Part shown: piece after piece, positions 1-7,090 of the stretch
Position numbering within the stretch: position 1 is the stretch's first letter
How the letters are laid out: the number at the start of each line of letters is the position of its first letter
Assembly: GCA_035444405.1 (NCBI GenBank)
Contig: DAOMOP010000207.1
Location: 1 to 7,090, forward strand
DNA from: DAOMOP01 sp035444405
GTDB taxonomy: Bacteria; Pseudomonadota; Gammaproteobacteria; Burkholderiales; Rhodocyclaceae
DNA: 7,090 nt
Direction: 5' to 3'
The notes under the pieces: generated by a model
The model's input: the letters and a program-made list of their open reading frames with translations, nothing else
What the model was told of the DNA's origin: nothing
The model's database searches: none
Position numbers and translations under genes: made by a program

Positions 1-715
1 CGGGGTCGTCCTGCGAGTACTGCTCGAGCTTGCGGATGTCGATCTTGCCGACCAGCGACGAGATGTCCTGGTTGTTCTCGTCGCCCGGCTCGGTCTTCGA
101 CACCGCGATCTGGCGCAGCACCGACGGGCGCAGCCGCTCGACGCGGAACTTGGTGATATCGCCGCCGAACTCGTGCAGTCGCTTGACCGCCCACGGGCTC
201 ATGATCGTGTTCAGGTAGCGGCGCGGGATGCCGAAGTCGTCCTCGAGCAGCGCCCCGTCCTCCTCGACGTCGAACAGACCGAGCGGCGACTCGTGCACCG
301 GCGAACCCTTGATCGCGTAGAAGGGCACCTTCTCGATCAGCGCCTTGAGCTTTTCGGCGAGCGAGGACTTGCCGCCGCCGACCGGGCCGAGCAGATAGAG
401 GATTTGCTTCTTCTCTTCGAGACCCTGTGCGCCGTGGCGAAAATACGACACGATGTTTTCGATCACCTCTTCCATGCCGTAGAAGTCGCGGAAGGCGGGA
501 TAGAGCTTGAGCATCTTGTTGGAGAAGATGCGCGACAGCCGCGGATCGAGCCGCGTATCGATCAGTTCGGGCTCGCCGATCGCCATCAGCATCCGCTCCG
601 CAGCCGTCGCATAGGCGGCGCGATCGGCCTTGCAGAGTTCGAGATACTCCTGGATCGACATCTCTTCCTCGCGGGCCGCTTCGAACCTGGCCTGGTAGGC
701 GTTGAAGATACTCAT
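1..715 (-). CDS. prkA: PrkA family serine protein kinase, N-terminal part (3' end outside window)
   Basis: Reading the minus strand from ATG at 715-713 gives 238 uninterrupted codons running off the left edge, beginning MSIFNAYQARFEAAREEE. The family (YeaG in E. coli, about 640 residues) has an N-terminal AAA-like PrkA domain and a C-terminal kinase-like domain; only the first part is visible. Seen directly: a Walker A loop GPVGGGKS at residues 110-117, the family block IPRRYLNTIMSPW near 165-177, the block RLHEFGGDITKFR just after it, and the block KTEPGDENNQDIS near 208-220, all closely like E. coli YeaG. The start is chosen because AAGGAG lies 7 nt upstream of the ATG on the minus strand (about 723-728) and the N-terminus aligns with the family without extension. 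PrkA is a cytoplasmic serine/threonine kinase linked to nutrient and general stress responses; in many proteobacteria it sits with yeaH and spoVR-like genes, which would lie off the left edge. It is transcribed divergently from tig. The kinase domain cannot be judged here. Confidence 0.95.
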   Translation of the reverse strand, partial: MSIFNAYQARFEAAREEEMSIQEYLELCKADRAAYATAAERMLMAIGEPELIDTRLDPRLSRIFSNKMLKLYPAFRDFYGMEEVIENIVSYFRHGAQGLEEKKQILYLLGPVGGGKSSLAEKLKALIEKVPFYAIKGSPVHESPLGLFDVEEDGALLEDDFGIPRRYLNTIMSPWAVKRLHEFGGDITKFRVERLRPSVLRQIAVSKTEPGDENNQDISSLVGKIDIRKLEQYSQDDP

Positions 716-898
716 GGGAGGTCTCCTTGTTGCATCCCGATCCGGCCAGCCTGGCGGCGTGAGCGGCGGGAATCATGTGCCAGATCGTGCCGGCATGCGT
801 CACCGCTTCCTGACCGGTGGAAGCGAACTTTCCTGAAGTTGCGCTCCTTTCGCTCAAGTGTCAGAGGGGCACCGCCGACGTCTAGTTCCATGCAGGTT

Positions 899-914
899 AG
901 CACTGTTGCAGCCA
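899..914 (-). promoter_or_regulatory. Candidate sigma-54 (-24/-12) promoter for prkA
   Basis: On the minus strand these bases read TGGCTGCAACAGTGCT. The -24 part keeps TGGC and the -12 part keeps TGC followed by T, with the invariant GG and GC dinucleotides separated by exactly 10 nt. Three positions in the -24 flank and the first T of the -12 element differ from consensus. Transcription would start near 888 and leave a leader of about 170 nt before the prkA ATG. It is known that the E. coli homologue yeaG responds to nitrogen limitation through NtrC/sigma-54, which makes a site of this class plausible. No upstream activator sites were identified, and a 16-bp degenerate motif can occur by chance. 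Confidence 0.27.
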
Positions 915-981
915 GATGTTGACGGGGTGTCGAGCACGCCACGAAGCGGCTTGCGCGCCTATAAGGAAGGTCTCGACGCTG

Positions 982-990
982 TGTTAGAAT
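982..990 (+). promoter_or_regulatory. Candidate extended -10 promoter for tig-clpP-clpX, inside a palindrome
   Basis: TGTTAGAAT contains the TGn extension (982-984) followed by TAGAAT (985-990, five of six consensus bases). No hexamer 15-19 bp upstream resembles TTGACA, so recognition would depend on the extended -10. A start near 997 would give a leader of about 105 nt. The element is framed by an inverted repeat, ACGCTG at 976-981 and CAGCGT at 991-996, which places the -10 in the centre of a dyad where a repressor could compete with polymerase. A second weaker -10-like string, TATAAG, lies at 960-965. Confidence 0.38.
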
Positions 991-1101
991 CAGCGTTTGT
1001 GTGCAACTTGGGTCACCTTGTCTTCGAGGCGTATGGCCTGGTCGGGCGCCGCACGCGAGGGCGGCCGGTGAATGAAATATAGACTTGTCAGGGATTGATT
1101 G

Positions 1102-2406
1102 ATGCAGAACAACCAGGAAACTCAGAGCGCGCTCGAACGGCGCATCGACATGTCCGTGCCGGTGGCCGACATCGACAAGGAGGTGGAAAACCGCCTCAAG
1201 CGCATGGCCCGCAGTGTCAAGATGCCCGGTTTCCGCCCGGGCAAGGTGCCGCTCAAGATCGTGGCCCAGACCTACGGCGATCAGGCGCGCTCCGAGGCGA
1301 TCGGCGCTGCCGTCGAGAAGGCCTTCACGCAGAAGGTGCGCGAGCAGAATCTGCGCATCGCCGGCAGCCCCCAGATCGAGCCCAAGGAAGGCGGCGACAA
1401 CGACGTGCTGCAGTTCAGCGCCGTCTTCGAGGTGTATCCTGAAGTGAAGCTCGGCGACCTGAGCGCCCAGAAGATCGAGCGCCCGATCCTGAGCGTCGGT
1501 GACGCCGAGGTCGACAAGACCATCGAGGTGCTGCGCAAGCAGCGCACCACCTTCGTCGTGGCCGAGCGTGAGGCGCAGGAAGGCGACCGCGTCGTCATCG
1601 ACTTCCTCGGCCGCAAGGATGGCGAGCCGTTCGAAGGCGGCCGCGCGGAGGACTTTCCGGTGGTGATCGGTGCCGGTGCGATGCTGAAGGACTTCGAAGC
1701 GGCGGTGCAGGGGCTCAAGGCCGGCGAGAGCAAGACCTTCGACATGACCTTCCCGGATGATTACCACGCCGAGCAGCTCGCCGGTCAGAGCGTGCAGTTC
1801 GATGTCACGGTCAAGCGCGTCGAGGCGCCCGTGCTGCCCGAGATCGACGCCGACTTCGCCCGCGCGCTCGGCGTCGCCGACGGCGACGTGGCGAAGTTGC
1901 GCGACGAGGTGCGCAGCAACCTCGAGCGCGAGGTCAAGCGCCGGGTGCAGGCGCGCGTCAAGGAGCAGGTCATGAATGCCCTGCTGGAAGTGACGCCGAT
2001 CGACGTGCCGAAGGCGCTCATCGATGCCGAGTCACGCCAGCTCGCCGACAATGCGCGGCGCGATCTCGAGATGCGCGGCATGAGCGCCGAGGACATTCCG
2101 GTCGAGCCGGCATGGTTCGCCGAGCAGGCCGAGCGACGCGTCAAGCTGGGCCTCATCATGGCCGAGGCGGTCAAGGCCAACGAGCTGTTTGCCAAGCCCG
2201 AGCAGGTCAGAACTCTCGTCGAGGAAATGGCTCAGAGCTATGAGGATCCGTCCGAGCTGGTACGCTGGTACTACGCCCAGCCCGAGCGCCTGTCGCAGGC
2301 CGAGGCCGTCGTGATCGAGGACAACGTCGTCGATTGGGTGGTCACCCAGGCCGAGACGACCGACAAAGAGATCTCGTTCGATGAACTTATGGGCAATGCA
2401 GCCTGA
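1102..2406 (+). CDS. tig: Trigger factor, ribosome-associated chaperone and peptidyl-prolyl isomerase
   Basis: The 434-residue product (E. coli protein: 432) binds ribosomal protein uL23 at the exit tunnel and shelters nascent chains; it also has prolyl isomerase activity. Domains in order: N-terminal ribosome-binding domain, about 1-115, with the signature GFRPGKVP at 43-50 (E. coli GFRKGKVP); FKBP-type PPIase domain, about 155-245, starting EGDRVVIDFLGRKDGEPFEGG and keeping the phenylalanine at 198 that matters for isomerase activity in E. coli; helical C-terminal chaperone domain from about 250, ending FDELMGNAA like the E. coli FNELM end. The ATG at 1102 is preferred over the in-frame TTG at 1099 because AGGGA (1090-1094) is 7 nt from the ATG but only 4 from the TTG. 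It is the first gene of the cluster, 19 bp before clpP. No frameshift or unusual residue was noticed. Confidence 0.97.
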   Translation: MQNNQETQSALERRIDMSVPVADIDKEVENRLKRMARSVKMPGFRPGKVPLKIVAQTYGDQARSEAIGAAVEKAFTQKVREQNLRIAGSPQIEPKEGGDNDVLQFSAVFEVYPEVKLGDLSAQKIERPILSVGDAEVDKTIEVLRKQRTTFVVAEREAQEGDRVVIDFLGRKDGEPFEGGRAEDFPVVIGAGAMLKDFEAAVQGLKAGESKTFDMTFPDDYHAEQLAGQSVQFDVTVKRVEAPVLPEIDADFARALGVADGDVAKLRDEVRSNLEREVKRRVQARVKEQVMNALLEVTPIDVPKALIDAESRQLADNARRDLEMRGMSAEDIPVEPAWFAEQAERRVKLGLIMAEAVKANELFAKPEQVRTLVEEMAQSYEDPSELVRWYYAQPERLSQAEAVVIEDNVVDWVVTQAETTDKEISFDELMGNAA

Positions 2407-2425
2407 CGCTGCGAAGGGCCGGGCA

Positions 2426-3064
2426 ATGACGAACGCAATGAGCGAGGGTGTCAGCAGCTGGAATCCGGTCGGTCTCGGCCTGGTTCCGATGGTGATCGAG
2501 CAGAGCGGGCGGGGCGAGCGCGCCTACGATATCTACTCGCGTCTGCTGAAGGAGCGGGTGATCTTTCTGGTCGGGCCGGTCAACGACATGACGGCCAACC
2601 TGATCGTCGCGCAACTGCTGTTCCTCGAATCCGAGAACCCGGACAAGGATGTCTACCTGTACATCAATTCGCCGGGGGGCTCGGTGTCGGCCGGTTTTGC
2701 CATTTACGATACCATGCAGTTCATCAAGCCCCACGTGAGTACGCTGTGCATCGGCATGGCCGCGAGCATGGGGTCATTCCTGCTCGCGGCCGGCGAGAAG
2801 GGCAAGCGCTTCGCGCTGCCCAACTCGCGGGTCATGATTCACCAGCCTTTGGGAGGCTTTCAGGGTCAGGCTTCGGACATCGAGATTCACGCGCGCGAGA
2901 TCCTCAGCATTCGTGCGCGCCTGAACGAGATGCTGGCCAAGCATACGGGACAGCCGCTCGAGCGCATCGAGAAGGACACCGATCGCGACCGCTTCATGAG
3001 CGCGACCGAGGCCGTCGAGTACGGGCTCGTCGACCGGGTACTGAGCTCGCGCGCCGACACCTGA
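2426..3064 (+). CDS. clpP: ATP-dependent Clp protease proteolytic subunit
   Basis: This is the serine peptidase that forms two stacked heptameric rings and degrades polypeptides fed by ClpX or ClpA in the cytoplasm. With the ATG at 2426 the product has 212 residues (E. coli precursor: 207). The catalytic triad is visible at Ser114 (in GMAASMG), His139 (in MIHQPLGG) and Asp188 (in DTDRDRF), each exactly three residues later than in the E. coli precursor. The oxyanion-region motif INSPGGSV (80-87) and the handle-region sequence GQASDIEIHAREIL (147-160) are intact. In-frame ATGs at 2381 and 2396 would overlap the end of tig and have no better ribosome site; AAGGG at 2414-2418 sits 7 nt before 2426, which decides the start. 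ATG 2438 lacks such a site. The N-terminal dozen residues, presumably a removed propeptide, are not conserved. It lies 19 bp after tig and 20 bp before clpX, so co-transcription is likely. Confidence 0.97.
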   Translation: MTNAMSEGVSSWNPVGLGLVPMVIEQSGRGERAYDIYSRLLKERVIFLVGPVNDMTANLIVAQLLFLESENPDKDVYLYINSPGGSVSAGFAIYDTMQFIKPHVSTLCIGMAASMGSFLLAAGEKGKRFALPNSRVMIHQPLGGFQGQASDIEIHAREILSIRARLNEMLAKHTGQPLERIEKDTDRDRFMSATEAVEYGLVDRVLSSRADT

Positions 3065-3084
3065 CCTGACATGGGAGACAGGCC

Positions 3085-4353
<1,269 letters not shown>

Positions 4354-4381
4354 CGGCAAGCTGTCACACCGCTGCGAGCTG

Positions 4382-4409
4382 CTTGAATTCAACGGTTGAG
4401 CCCCCAAAT
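4382..4409 (+). promoter_or_regulatory. Sigma-32 (RpoH) heat-shock promoter for lon
   Basis: CTTGAA at 4382-4387 and CCCCAAAT at 4402-4409 are separated by 14 bp. The RpoH consensus known from E. coli and betaproteobacteria is CTTGAAA, 11-16 bp, CCCCATNT, so the -10 part differs at one defined position. Transcription would start near 4416, some 27 nt before the lon ATG. The -35 overlaps a perfect 10-bp palindrome, TTGAATTCAA (4383-4392). No credible sigma-70 pair was seen in the same gap. Heat-shock control of lon is well established in E. coli. Confidence 0.68.
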
Positions 4410-4442
4410 GGTTCGACACGTCCTTTCTCAAGGTTAAAACAA

Positions 4443-6866
4443 ATGTCCAGCCCGCTTGAGCTCCCCAACGAGCAACTAGAGCTTCCTCTGCTGCCGCTGC
4501 GCGATGTGGTGGTGTTCCCGCACATGGTGATCCCGCTGTTCGTCGGGCGGCCGAAATCGATCAAGGCGCTCGAGAGCGCGATGGAGGCCGACAAGAGCAT
4601 CCTGCTCGTCGCGCAGAAGTCCGCTGCGAAGGACGAGCCGTCGTCCGACGACCTGTACACCATCGGGTGCGTCGCCAACATCCTGCAGATGCTGAAATTG
4701 CCCGACGGCACGATCAAGGTGCTCGTCGAAGGCGTGCAGCGGGCGCGTATCGACGAGGTCGAAGACACCCCGAATCTGTTCGTCGCGAAAGTCACCCCGG
4801 TGCCGCTGCCGGAGACCGACAACAACGAGGTCGAGGCGATGCGCCGCGCGATCATCGCGCAGTTCGACCAGTACGTGAAGCTCAACAAGAAGATCCCGCC
4901 CGAGATTCTCGCGTCGCTGTCGGGCATCGAGGACGCCGGGCGGCTCGCCGACACCATCGCCGCCCATCTGCCGCTCAAGCTCGAGCAGAAGCAGGAAGTG
5001 CTCGAGATGTTCAGCACCGCCGAGCGGCTCGAAAAGCTGCTGTCTCAAATGGAGACCGAGCTCGACATCCTGCAGGTCGAAAAGCGCATTCGCGGCCGCG
5101 TCAAGCGCCAGATGGAGAAGAGCCAGCGCGAGTACTACCTGAACGAGCAGGTCAAGGCGATCCAGAAGGAGCTCGGCGAGGGCGAGGAGGGCGCCGACCT
5201 CGAGGAGATGGAGAAGAAGATCAAGGCGGCCGGCATGCCGAAAGAGGCGCTTGCCAAGGCCCAGGGCGAGATGAAGAAGCTGCGCCTGATGTCGCCGATG
5301 TCGGCCGAGGCCACCGTCGTGCGCAACTACATCGAGACGCTGATCGGCCTGCCGTGGAAGAAGAAGACCCGCGTCAGCAAGGATCTCGCCGTCGCCGAGA
5401 AGATTCTCGACAGGGATCACTACGGGCTCGAACGCGTCAAGGAGCGCATCGTCGAGTACCTGGCCGTGCAGCAGCGCGTCGACAAGGTCAAGGCCCCCAT
5501 CCTGTGTCTGGTCGGACCCCCGGGGGTCGGCAAGACCTCGCTCGGTCAATCGATCGCCAAGGCGACCAACCGCAAGTTCGTGCGCATGGCGCTCGGTGGC
5601 GTGCGTGACGAGGCCGAGATCCGCGGTCACCGGCGTACCTACATCGGCTCGATGCCCGGCAAGATCCTGCAGAACCTGACCAAGGTCGGTGTGCGCAATC
5701 CGTTGTTCCTGCTCGACGAGGTCGACAAGCTGGGCATGGATTTTCGCGGCGATCCGAGCTCGGCTCTGCTCGAAGTGCTCGATCCGGAGCAGAACCACAC
5801 CTTCCAGGACCATTACATCGAGGTCGATTTCGATCTGTCCGACGTGATGTTCGTCGCCACGGCCAACACGCTCAACATACCGGCTGCGCTGCTCGACCGC
5901 ATGGAAGTGATCCGCCTGTCCGGCTACACTGAGGACGAGAAGGTCAACATCGCCCAACGCTACCTGCTTCCGAAGCAAATCAAGAACAACGGCATCAAGA
6001 GCGAGGAACTCTCGGTGACCGAGGACGCGCTGCGCGACATCTGCCGCTACTACACGCGCGAGGCCGGCGTGCGCAGTCTCGAGCGCGAGATCTCCAAGAT
6101 CTGCCGCAAGGTCGTCAAGGCGCTGGTGCTGAAGAAGCGCAGTACCAAGATCGTCGTCAACGCGAAGAACCTCGACAAGTACCTCGGCGTGCGCAAGTAC
6201 TCGTTCGGTATCGCCGAGAAGGAGAACCAGGTCGGGCAGGTCACCGGCCTTGCGTGGACCGAGGTCGGCGGCGAGCTGTTGACGATCGAATCGGTCGTGC
6301 TGCCCGGCAAGGGCAAGGTGGTCACCACCGGCAAGCTCGGCGAGGTGATGCAGGAATCGATCCAGGCCGCGCTGTCGGTGGTGCGCAAGCGTGCACGCGC
6401 GCTCGGCATTACCGAGGATTTCTACCAGAAGAGCGATCTGCACATCCACTTGCCCGAAGGCGCCACGCCGAAGGACGGTCCGTCGGCGGGCATCGCGATC
6501 GCGACCGCGCTGGTGTCGTCGCTGACCGGCATTCCGGTGCGTTGCGATGTGGCGATGACCGGCGAGATCACGCTGCGTGGAGAAGTGCTGGCGATAGGCG
6601 GCCTGAAGGAGAAGCTGCTGGCGGCCGTGCGCGGCGGCATTCGCAAGGCGCTGATTCCCGAAGAGAACGTAAAGGATCTCGCCGAGATTCCGGAGAACAT
6701 CAAGAACTCGCTCGAGATCGTGCCGGTGCGCTGGATCGACAAGGTGCTCGAGTACGCGCTGGAGCGGGCTCCGACGCCGCTTCCCGAGGACGTCGGCGTG
6801 CCGTCCGAAGTGGCCCAGCCGGCTTCCGAAGGCGAGGCACTCGGCAAGGGTTCGCGGGCGCACTGA
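4443..6866 (+). CDS. lon: Lon ATP-dependent serine protease (LonA type)
   Basis: Lon is a homohexameric cytoplasmic protease that combines substrate binding, ATP-driven unfolding and proteolysis in one chain, removing misfolded and short-lived regulatory proteins. The product has 807 residues. Domains: N-terminal LON substrate-binding domain, about 13-210; a charged helical/coiled-coil linker, about 210-330; AAA+ module with Walker A GPPGVGKT at 358-365, Walker B FLLDEVDK (Asp425, Glu426), sensor-1 Asn475, arginine finger Arg486 and sensor-2 Arg544; and protease domain, about 595-775, with the catalytic dyad Ser681 (in KDGPSAG) and Lys724 (in GGLKEKLLAA). All these are shifted by two from E. 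coli numbering. The last 30 or so residues form a variable Pro/Glu/Ser-rich tail. The ATG at 4443 is chosen: family proteins begin at MS.PLELPNEQ, and AAGG (4430-4433) is 9 nt upstream. A TTG at 4383 would add 20 residues but lies inside the heat-shock promoter. The Shine-Dalgarno is weak. Confidence 0.98.
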   Translation: MSSPLELPNEQLELPLLPLRDVVVFPHMVIPLFVGRPKSIKALESAMEADKSILLVAQKSAAKDEPSSDDLYTIGCVANILQMLKLPDGTIKVLVEGVQRARIDEVEDTPNLFVAKVTPVPLPETDNNEVEAMRRAIIAQFDQYVKLNKKIPPEILASLSGIEDAGRLADTIAAHLPLKLEQKQEVLEMFSTAERLEKLLSQMETELDILQVEKRIRGRVKRQMEKSQREYYLNEQVKAIQKELGEGEEGADLEEMEKKIKAAGMPKEALAKAQGEMKKLRLMSPMSAEATVVRNYIETLIGLPWKKKTRVSKDLAVAEKILDRDHYGLERVKERIVEYLAVQQRVDKVKAPILCLVGPPGVGKTSLGQSIAKATNRKFVRMALGGVRDEAEIRGHRRTYIGSMPGKILQNLTKVGVRNPLFLLDEVDKLGMDFRGDPSSALLEVLDPEQNHTFQDHYIEVDFDLSDVMFVATANTLNIPAALLDRMEVIRLSGYTEDEKVNIAQRYLLPKQIKNNGIKSEELSVTEDALRDICRYYTREAGVRSLEREISKICRKVVKALVLKKRSTKIVVNAKNLDKYLGVRKYSFGIAEKENQVGQVTGLAWTEVGGELLTIESVVLPGKGKVVTTGKLGEVMQESIQAALSVVRKRARALGITEDFYQKSDLHIHLPEGATPKDGPSAGIAIATALVSSLTGIPVRCDVAMTGEITLRGEVLAIGGLKEKLLAAVRGGIRKALIPEENVKDLAEIPENIKNSLEIVPVRWIDKVLEYALERAPTPLPEDVGVPSEVAQPASEGEALGKGSRAH

Positions 6867-6883
6867 CCCGTGATTGCGTCGCT

Positions 6884-6922
6884 ACGCCGCCGCGCCGTCA
6901 GCCAGGGCGGACGCGGCGGCGT
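6884..6922 (+). terminator. GC-rich hairpin after lon, possible transcription terminator
   Basis: ACGCCGCCGCG at 6884-6894 pairs perfectly over 11 bp with CGCGGCGGCGT at 6912-6922; three more pairs (CCG 6895-6897 with CGG 6908-6910) can form beyond a single bulged A at 6911. It begins 18 nt after the lon stop codon and before the tRNA promoter, where a terminator is expected. The following bases, GCTTATGCC, are not a proper T-tract, so intrinsic termination would be weak. It may instead act with Rho or protect the lon mRNA 3' end. Confidence 0.45.
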
Positions 6923-6936
6923 GCTTATGCCGGCAG

Positions 6937-6970
6937 GCTGGCAAAATTTGTCTCGCAAGCGCTGGCAAAA
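6937..6970 (+). repeat. Direct repeat of GCTGGCAAAA, two copies
   Basis: The 10-mer occurs perfectly at 6937-6946 and again at 6961-6970, with starts 24 bp apart. The second copy contains the -35 element of the tRNA promoter. The first copy continues as AAAATTTG (6943-6950), an AT-rich tract at about -55 to -48 relative to the predicted start, where an UP element would lie. It could be a protein-binding pair or chance. Confidence 0.5.
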
Positions 6971-6991
6971 CGGCATTCGCTATCGTATAAT
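6962..6991 (+). promoter_or_regulatory. Sigma-70 promoter of the tRNA-Val transcript
   Basis: CTGGCA (6962-6967, four of six matches to TTGACA) is followed after 18 bp by a perfect TATAAT (6986-6991). The sequence after the -10 begins CGCGGGC, a GC-rich discriminator of the type found in stringently controlled stable-RNA promoters. A start near 6998 would give a leader of about 41 nt, to be removed from the 5' side of the tRNA. The AT-rich tract upstream at 6943-6950 could strengthen it. Confidence 0.65.
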
Positions 6992-7038
6992 CGCGGGCTT
7001 TCCGAGGTTGGCGTCGAGCGCCTGCCGCGGTACGGAGC

Positions 7039-7090
7039 GGGTGCTTAGCTCAGTTGGTAGAGCGTCGCCCTTACAAGGCGAATGTCGGCG
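7039..7090 (+). tRNA. tRNA-Val (anticodon TAC), 5' part, truncated by window end
   Basis: The first 52 nt of a tRNA are present. The acceptor 5' strand is GGGTGCT (7039-7045); T8 and A9 follow; the D arm pairs GCTC (7048-7051) with GAGC (7060-7063) around AGTTGGTA; the anticodon arm pairs TCGCC (7065-7069) with GGCGA (7077-7081) around the seven-base loop CTTACAA. The anticodon TAC (7072-7074) reads GUA and other valine codons. A variable loop AATGTC and the start of the T stem GGCG follow; the remainder, including the acceptor 3' strand, lies outside. Other tRNA genes may follow in the same transcript, but that cannot be seen. Confidence 0.95.

Larger units (their letters stand above)
716..1101. 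other. Divergent intergenic region between prkA and tig
   Basis: These 386 bp separate two divergent genes and contain no convincing coding region, tRNA or repeat element. It holds the prkA Shine-Dalgarno next to 716, a few short inverted repeats (an 11-bp GCCAGCCTGGC centred near 751; an imperfect one at 823-844 with AACTT/AAGTT arms and one bulged base), a sigma-54-like site on the minus strand (899-914) and an extended -10 element for tig (982-990). Neither direction has a strong consensus -35/-10 sigma-70 pair. The last 100 bp would be the 5' leader of tig if the -10 at 985-990 is used. Confidence 0.7.

Noticed and set aside
778..792. Second sigma-54-like string on the minus strand, CGGCACGATCTGGCA
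   Set aside because: Both half elements look acceptable, but the GG and GC are 9 nt apart instead of the required 10.
173..922. 249-codon plus-strand open frame opposite prkA
   Set aside because: It is the shadow of the well-conserved prkA frame; the composition (E, R, L, H rich) is typical of antisense readings.
858..1082. 74-codon plus-strand open frame just upstream of tig
   Set aside because: It starts at a non-ATG codon without a ribosome site, includes the candidate tig promoter and has no recognisable sequence. A leader peptide cannot be excluded but nothing supports it.
712..1767. 351-codon minus-strand open frame spanning the prkA-tig gap and half of tig
   Set aside because: It overlaps tig antisense, runs through the divergent promoter region, and its translation resembles no family I know. 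It ends at the prkA start by coincidence of frame.
2381..2425. Longer clpP starting at ATG 2381 or 2396
   Set aside because: Both would overlap the tig stop and extend past the family N-terminus; the ribosome site at 2414-2418 fits ATG 2426.
4354..4385. Possible terminator between clpX and lon from CAAGC/GCTTG arms
   Set aside because: Only five outer pairs with a long unpaired interior and no T-tract; its right arm is part of the heat-shock promoter.
4383..4442. Longer lon starting at TTG 4383
   Set aside because: The added 20 residues are not a family feature, and the codon sits in the -35 box of the heat-shock promoter, upstream of the predicted transcript start.
4476..6863. Very long open frame (795 codons) on the minus strand, antisense to almost all of lon
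   Set aside because: Its protein is low-complexity (rich in L, H, R, D, A), as expected from the reverse strand of a GC-rich gene with strong third-position bias. Lon on the other strand has every catalytic motif. No ribosome site or known domain was seen.

Overview
This is a GC-rich bacterial chromosomal segment carrying a conserved protein-quality-control cluster. The strong match of ClpP, ClpX, Lon and trigger factor to proteobacterial proteins, the Lon N-terminus starting MSSPLELPNEQLELPLLPL, and the order tig-clpP-clpX-lon followed by a tRNA all suggest a betaproteobacterium, possibly of the Rhodocyclales/Burkholderiales kind. That placement is inference from memory of protein families. 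No mobile element, phage, CRISPR array or foreign-looking gene was seen.

Layout: positions 1-715 (minus strand) hold the first 238 codons of prkA, a serine protein kinase with an AAA-like domain; the rest lies off the left edge. Positions 716-1101 form a 386-bp divergent intergenic region that must hold the promoters of prkA (leftward) and of the tig cluster (rightward). Then come, all on the plus strand and closely packed, tig (1102-2406), clpP (2426-3064), clpX (3085-4353) and lon (4443-6866). The gaps tig-clpP (19 bp) and clpP-clpX (20 bp) suggest one transcript. The 89-bp clpX-lon gap carries a very good match to a sigma-32 heat-shock promoter. After lon there is a GC-rich hairpin, then a sigma-70 promoter with a perfect TATAAT, and the first 52 nt of a tRNA-Val (anticodon TAC) cut by the right edge.

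How the genes work together: trigger factor meets nascent chains at the ribosome exit tunnel. ClpX unfolds tagged or regulatory proteins and threads them into the ClpP barrel. Lon degrades misfolded and regulatory proteins on its own. Making lon separately heat-inducible while tig-clpP-clpX share a transcript fits their roles. PrkA is a stress/nutrient-associated kinase and is transcribed away from the cluster.

I did not find an undescribed system here. The coding content is housekeeping. The points worth a second look are regulatory: the lon heat-shock promoter with an overlapping palindrome, a possible sigma-54 site for prkA, a palindrome around the putative tig -10 element, and a 10-bp direct repeat at the tRNA promoter.
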